Shown here: positions 15,208-18,532 of the stretch, piece after piece | Layout: the number at the start of each line of letters is the position of its first letter | Position numbering within the stretch: position 1 is the stretch's first letter | NCBI GenBank assembly: GCA_047608145.1 | Contig: JASGDC010000024.1 | Coordinates: forward strand, 1-18,532 | Length of the DNA: 18,532 nucleotides | Source: JASGDC01 sp047608145 | GTDB lineage: Bacteria > Actinomycetota > Actinomycetes > Actinomycetales > Micrococcaceae | Direction: 5' to 3' | Position numbers and translations under genes: made by a program | The notes under the pieces: model-generated | What the model saw: only the letters and a program-made list of their open reading frames with translations | What the model was told of the DNA's origin: nothing | Databases searched by the model: none

Positions 15208-15630
15208 ATGGTTATCGGCTTTATTATTGCCATAATCTTTTCACTTCTAGCATTATCTCAAGGGCGAGGCGGTCCTACTGCTTTCCAATTACTACGTAAA
15301 TTGATTGGCTCCTCAATCCTACTTGGCTTAGAAGTTCTCGTAGCAGCAGATCTTATCCGCACCATGATGACACCTACGCTTAATGATGCTCTAGTGCTTG
15401 GTATTATAGTTATCATTCGAACTGTATTGAGTCTGTCAATACAGATTGAGATTGAAGGGGTATTACCGTGGAAAAAAGCTATGCTTGAAAGTGGTGGTCA
15501 AGTATTTGCTAGAGAAATTACAAAAGAAACTACTAACAATCGTGAACATAAGCACCATAATCCTGACACTGAAACCAATAAAAGCTACGCACTAAAACGT
15601 AGCCGTTCTTCAGCTAGCGAAAAATTCTAG
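15208..15630 (+). CDS. DUF1622 family membrane protein
   Basis: Recognised by the family core SSILLGLEVLVAADLIRTMM (about 32-51), then LGIIVIIRTVLSLSIQIEIEGVLPWKK, over two or three membrane helices. A basic/His-rich tail of about 50 residues is probably cytoplasmic. Function of the family is unknown. The given start is the first canonical one, but the frame stays open and family-like upstream to a TAG at 15139: codons from 15148 read IIDSLIETIVTTLESLGAIT, and AGGA at 15140-15143 is placed to serve ATC codons at 15148 or 15151. The ancestral ATG may have mutated, or a rare start is used. As given the protein would begin inside its first helix region. Confidence 0.75.
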   Translation: MVIGFIIAIIFSLLALSQGRGGPTAFQLLRKLIGSSILLGLEVLVAADLIRTMMTPTLNDALVLGIIVIIRTVLSLSIQIEIEGVLPWKKAMLESGGQVFAREITKETTNNREHKHHNPDTETNKSYALKRSRSSASEKF

Positions 15631-15650
15631 TTAATCTTTTAAATTGAAAA

Positions 15651-15689
15651 GTGCGCCCACTTCCAAATAAATATCGGTAATGGGCGCAC
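15651..15689 (-). terminator. Terminator of the ABC transporter operon
   Basis: gtgcgccca at 15651-15659 pairs with tgggcgcac at 15681-15689 (9 bp, GC-rich, 21-nt loop). On the minus strand the stem is followed by TTTTCAATTT. It lies between the convergent ends of the DUF1622 and ABC ATPase genes and may stop both. Confidence 0.65.
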
Positions 15690-15709
15690 AAAGTAAAAAT
15701 GCTTTGTAA

Positions 15710-16504
15710 TTACTTACTGTTTAATTTGGTCTCCATTTCTTTGATTACGGCTTGGGCTCTTTCTAACTCGCTTTGTAGAGAAGAAGAACTTTGTGCTGAG
15801 ATATTTTGCAAAGCATCATCTCCACTCTCATTTTGAGATCCAAAAAGTTCACCGTTTTGCAATACCAGTAGTTGATCTGTCTCACGAGCAAGATCAAGAT
15901 CATGAGTTACGATGATTATAGTGGTGTCATGTTCTTTAGCGATTTTGCGAAGCAAATCCACAATAAGCTCTCCAGTTGCTTCATCAAGATTTCCAGTTGG
16001 TTCATCAGCAAGTACCAATTTAGGGTTGTTAGCTAATGCGCGTGCGATAGCCACACGCTGCTGTTCACCACCAGACATTTTGTTAGCAATCCGACTTTGA
16101 GATTCTCCCGTTAAACCAACATCATCAAGCAACTCTTTCGCTCGAGTAAGTTGTTCTTCATCACTTTTGCCTGCAAATTCCAGAGGTAACATCACATTTT
16201 GCAATGCAGTGAGACCAGGAATCAGATTGTATGATTGAAAAACGAAGCCAACCTCATCACGACGATACTTAGTGGCAGCATTGTTGCGTAGCTGATCGAC
16301 ACGAGTATCATTTACTGTTATCGTGCCAGAAGTTGGGGTATCAAGCGCTCCTAGCAAAGAGAGTAACGTTGATTTTCCTGAGCCACTCTTTCCTACGATA
16401 GCTGCAAAAGTACCTTGATCAATCTGAAAACTTACACCATTTATTGGAGTAATTGTTCCATCTCCAGATGAGAACTCTTTTTTAAGATCTTTTACGTTTA
16501 ACAT
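15710..16504 (-). CDS. ABC transporter ATPase (MacB/LolD-like)
   Basis: A 264-residue ATPase that powers the permease encoded just upstream. Walker A GKSGSGKST is at 38-46, the Q-loop at Q90, the signature MSGGEQQ at 143-149, Walker B VLADEP with D167-E168, and the switch His H201 in VTHD. Sequence around the D-loop (TGNLDEATGE) is typical of the MacB/LolD/FtsE group of mechanotransmission transporters. A tail of about 45 residues after the core, Ser/Gln-rich then ending in a short coiled coil (SELERAQAVIKEMETKLNSK), is longer than in LolD. The ATG directly follows the permease TAA, with GAAAGGAG before it. Confidence 0.95.
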   Translation of the reverse strand: MLNVKDLKKEFSSGDGTITPINGVSFQIDQGTFAAIVGKSGSGKSTLLSLLGALDTPTSGTITVNDTRVDQLRNNAATKYRRDEVGFVFQSYNLIPGLTALQNVMLPLEFAGKSDEEQLTRAKELLDDVGLTGESQSRIANKMSGGEQQRVAIARALANNPKLVLADEPTGNLDEATGELIVDLLRKIAKEHDTTIIIVTHDLDLARETDQLLVLQNGELFGSQNESGDDALQNISAQSSSSLQSELERAQAVIKEMETKLNSK

Positions 16505-17920
16505 TTAGGCTCCTTTCAAAGCTTCGATAGGACGAATTTTCGAACTAAAGTAACTAGCTGCTCCCGCGCCAATAATGGCAGTAGCAAGCACTCCCAAAGC
16601 ACCGAAAAGCAAGATTTGCCATGTGAATGTAGTGCTTATCTGACTAACAGATGCACTCATTTCCATCATTCCTGGCATACCGCCACCTCCTGGCCCACCT
16701 GCACCACCAGGTCCACCACCTGAGCCACCGCTAGAGGATTGTTGACTAACCAGAGAGTTAGTAATTGGTTTACTTATCAAGAGACTCAACAACGTACCAA
16801 TAACTGCTGCGATAGAGACTAAGGTAACAGCTTCTGTCATGAATTGTGTAGAAATTTTCGAAGTAGAAGCACCAATAGCTTTCAATACGCCAATTTCTTT
16901 TGTACGTTCCTTAACAATAAGCACCATCATTAGTAATATAAACAATGCTACTGCACCAAGTGTTGCTAAGAATGCAATAAGTGAAATCTTCTGCACACTC
17001 TTTAGTGAGTCAGTAGTTGTTTCTAGCTGACTAGAGCCAGTTGAGACATCAACTTTGTCGGTACCTAGTTTACTTTGAATTGCTGATTTCACAGTGTCAA
17101 CATTATCCATACTATCTGCAGTTACGTAAATTTCACTATAAGTACTTGCTTGGGCAGAAACTGCTTGTGCAGCTTTCACTGGCACATAAATACCGTTGTT
17201 ATTAAACTGTGAAGACGTATCGTTATAGATACCTTTAACAGTCCAAGTACGGTTGAAGGCTTCAAAAGTTGAACCTACTTTGAGACTGTTCTTTTCGGCT
17301 ACAGTCTTACCAACCAACGCTTCCGTTGAACTAGAGTCAAAGTTTGAAAGTTGACTGCCAGAACTTAAATTGATTGTCTTGTTAGAACTATCTTTATTGC
17401 TTGCAATACCGGTCATAGAAATTGGAGGAGTGAAATTACTCATAGCACCTCCAGATGATTCCTGCTGGTTACCACTTCCTTGACTACCAGAACTTTGCTG
17501 GTCATCAGAATTTTCCTGCGGTGACATTCCCTGCACTGCAGACTCTAAGTTAGTTTTTCCAGAACTATTTTCTTGTCCAGGACGGGCACTACTCTGGGTA
17601 TCACTGTTATTCTGTAGCTCAAGACTAAGTATCCCATTAGCTGTTGATACATTAGATACTTGCTTTATTTCATTGAGCATCGTGTCATTTAGTTTGGTAG
17701 TTCCACCACCGAAACCGCCTGGTCCACCTGAGCCAGCAGCAGAGACACTAATATCTGTACCTACACTGGCTTTGAGATCTTTTACTTTTTGGGCAACTGC
17801 TTGATTTGCCACTAACATTGAAAGTGCTAAAGCAATTGCTAAGGATAAGATAGCAATGACAGATGAACTGCGCACCTTATTCCTAAAAGTACTTGATATA
17901 CCACGTTTAATAACATTCAT
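16505..17920 (-). CDS. ABC transporter permease, MacB/FtsX-like, with glycine-rich loops
   Basis: A 471-residue permease with four membrane helices. TM1 (about 19-42) is followed by an outer MacB_PCD-type domain (about 45-305), then TM2 (about 310-335), TM3 (about 355-380) and TM4 (about 430-460) of the FtsX domain. VKERTKEIGVLKAIGAS after TM2 is the coupling region of this family. Odd low-complexity stretches sit outside the membrane: GGPGGFGGG near 65-73, a Ser/Gln/Asn-rich run around 105-160, and a Gly/Pro/Met-rich run before TM4. AGGAGGG is an ideal ribosome binding site. Such pairs export lipoproteins, peptides or antimicrobials, or signal across the membrane; the substrate is unknown. 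Confidence 0.92.
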   Translation of the reverse strand: MNVIKRGISSTFRNKVRSSSVIAILSLAIALALSMLVANQAVAQKVKDLKASVGTDISVSAAGSGGPGGFGGGTTKLNDTMLNEIKQVSNVSTANGILSLELQNNSDTQSSARPGQENSSGKTNLESAVQGMSPQENSDDQQSSGSQGSGNQQESSGGAMSNFTPPISMTGIASNKDSSNKTINLSSGSQLSNFDSSSTEALVGKTVAEKNSLKVGSTFEAFNRTWTVKGIYNDTSSQFNNNGIYVPVKAAQAVSAQASTYSEIYVTADSMDNVDTVKSAIQSKLGTDKVDVSTGSSQLETTTDSLKSVQKISLIAFLATLGAVALFILLMMVLIVKERTKEIGVLKAIGASTSKISTQFMTEAVTLVSIAAVIGTLLSLLISKPITNSLVSQQSSSGGSGGGPGGAGGPGGGGMPGMMEMSASVSQISTTFTWQILLFGALGVLATAIIGAGAASYFSSKIRPIEALKGA

Positions 17921-17990
17921 AAGACCCTCCTCGAAGTTTGAACTATCTGACCAGTTTAAAAATGATTACTGAATGAAACGAATGAAGAAA

Positions 17991-18017
17991 CTGAGAATAT
18001 AGCTATATGCTGAGAAT
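17991..18017. promoter_or_regulatory. Direct repeat flanking a palindrome upstream of the ABC operon
   Basis: ctgagaat occurs at 17991-17998 and 18010-18017, 19 bp apart (about two helical turns), with an atatagctatat palindrome between them. It lies about 70-100 bases upstream of the permease ATG. It could be a regulator binding site. I cannot assign -35/-10 boxes. The remaining sequence to 18177 is AT-rich without coding signal. Confidence 0.3.
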
Positions 18018-18177
18018 TCACATAAAATTTTAATTAAGTTCTGTAGGAAGCCAAAGAGTAATAAACCCTTACTATGCTTCATTAATTAACCATTTATTTA
18101 TTAAACTCAGAAAAATTGAAATAAACACATAAGATATTTTATTGAAGAAACTCTGGGCAATATCTCAGGTTATTAAA

Positions 18178-18459
18178 TTACCGCACAGCAAAATAGCCCA
18201 TGATTTTGCTGGTAAATCCATGTAATACACCAATAGCAAGAGTTCCTAAAATATATACAGCCCCCCCCCCCGTTAAATGCGTCCCTTACAATGCTTGAAC
18301 CATAACAAATACCATGTGTATTAGTAGAATAAATACACTCTTTAATAACTCTTTTAAAGTCCTTTCGCTATAGATTCGATATACAAAGAACGTTAATAAA
18401 ATAGTGACTTATAGGCTATAAATAGTGGATAGCAGAGTGCTTTTGGTCTTTGTTTTCAT
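18178..18459 (-). pseudogene. Degenerate small membrane-protein ORF interrupted by a G11 tract
   Basis: From an ATG at 18457-18459 (MKTKTKSTLLSTIYSL) the same frame continues through two TAA codons: VTILLTFFVYRIYSERTLKE, then VFILLIHMVFVMVQAL, and after the G tract VYILGTLAIGVLHGFTSKIM, ending GYFAVR-stop. The segments before and after the stops are hydrophobic and look like membrane helices. In another frame GSSIVRDAFN leads into the tract and would join the VYILGT part if the tract were G10 or G13. I do not recognise the family. It may be a decayed gene, a slippage-controlled gene, or chance open frames. Confidence 0.4.
18261..18271. repeat. 11-nt poly-C (poly-G on the minus strand)
   Basis: Eleven consecutive C in AT-rich sequence, inside the minus-strand open frames described for 18178-18459. 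Tracts of this length are prone to strand slippage. Confidence 0.95.
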
Positions 18460-18492
18460 AGGGTGTTTAGGGTGTTGCTTTATCTTTTAGGG

Positions 18493-18532
18493 ATGAAGCA
18501 GAAGAAGTCCTTGAAAAAGTTTTGGTGCGTGC
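18493..18532 (+). CDS. Start of a plus-strand gene, cut by the window end
   Basis: ATG at 18493 after TTTTAGGG opens MKQKKSLKKFWCV and runs off the end. The strongly basic start is what an exported or membrane protein's n-region looks like. Only 13 codons are visible, so the gene call itself is uncertain. It would be divergent from the degenerate ORF at 18178-18459. Confidence 0.35.
   Translation, partial: MKQKKSLKKFWCV

Noticed and set aside
18178..18532. tRNA, rRNA or small structured RNA in the right-hand gap
   Set aside because: No cloverleaf or conserved rRNA segments are visible; hairpins such as gaagc/gcttc at 18047-18080 are weak and lack a T run.

Overview
The window looks like chromosomal DNA of a low-GC actinobacterium (about 40% GC by eye). 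The evidence is protein-level. GreA and the short cis-prenyltransferase read as actinobacterial versions, and their closeness recalls the greA to Rv1086 neighbourhood of mycobacteria. GalT and GalK are of the actinobacterial type. There is also an actinobacterial-type DUF1801 remnant and a zinc CDF exporter with the LEVLxDALGS variant. Several genes start without a Shine-Dalgarno sequence right behind a TAnnnT box, which fits the leaderless transcription common in Actinobacteria. Family-level placement is uncertain; Actinomycetaceae or Bifidobacteriaceae relatives are guesses.

Left part (1-4260): a 14-nt C tract and a cluster of short direct and inverted repeats that may be an old insertion-sequence end lie next to uppS (minus). 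greA (plus) follows with a clear terminator. Next is a twice-frameshifted DUF1801 pseudogene whose end overlaps the 3' end of a minus-strand operon, galM then an AI-2E-family permease.

Middle (4260-11540): sbcD-sbcC (plus, 4-nt overlap) encodes the SbcCD nuclease. The SbcC coiled coil carries recent in-frame duplications. galT-galK (plus, abutting) with the separate galM covers Leloir-pathway steps; no galE is present here. A perfect 19-bp hairpin separates galK from the convergent BI-1/YccA gene.

Right part (11540-18532): BI-1/YccA membrane protein and a CDF metal exporter (minus), then a divergent pair of fluoride channel genes (crcB1-crcB2, plus). The two CrcB proteins each keep a different one of the two pore phenylalanines. 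A PTS enzyme IIC remnant with at least three single-base frameshifts follows, then a DUF1622 membrane protein that may have lost its ATG, then a MacB-like ABC permease/ATPase operon (minus) with glycine-rich loops. The window ends in a degenerate small membrane ORF interrupted by an 11-nt G tract, and the first codons of a plus-strand gene.

Overall it is a housekeeping/accessory mosaic with visible gene decay: three pseudogenes plus a possibly start-less gene. C/G homopolymers at both edges are candidate slippage sites. I did not find a clearly new multi-gene system. The best leads are the G-tract ORF, the asymmetric CrcB pair, the fixed-spacing leaderless promoters and the expanding SbcC coiled coil.
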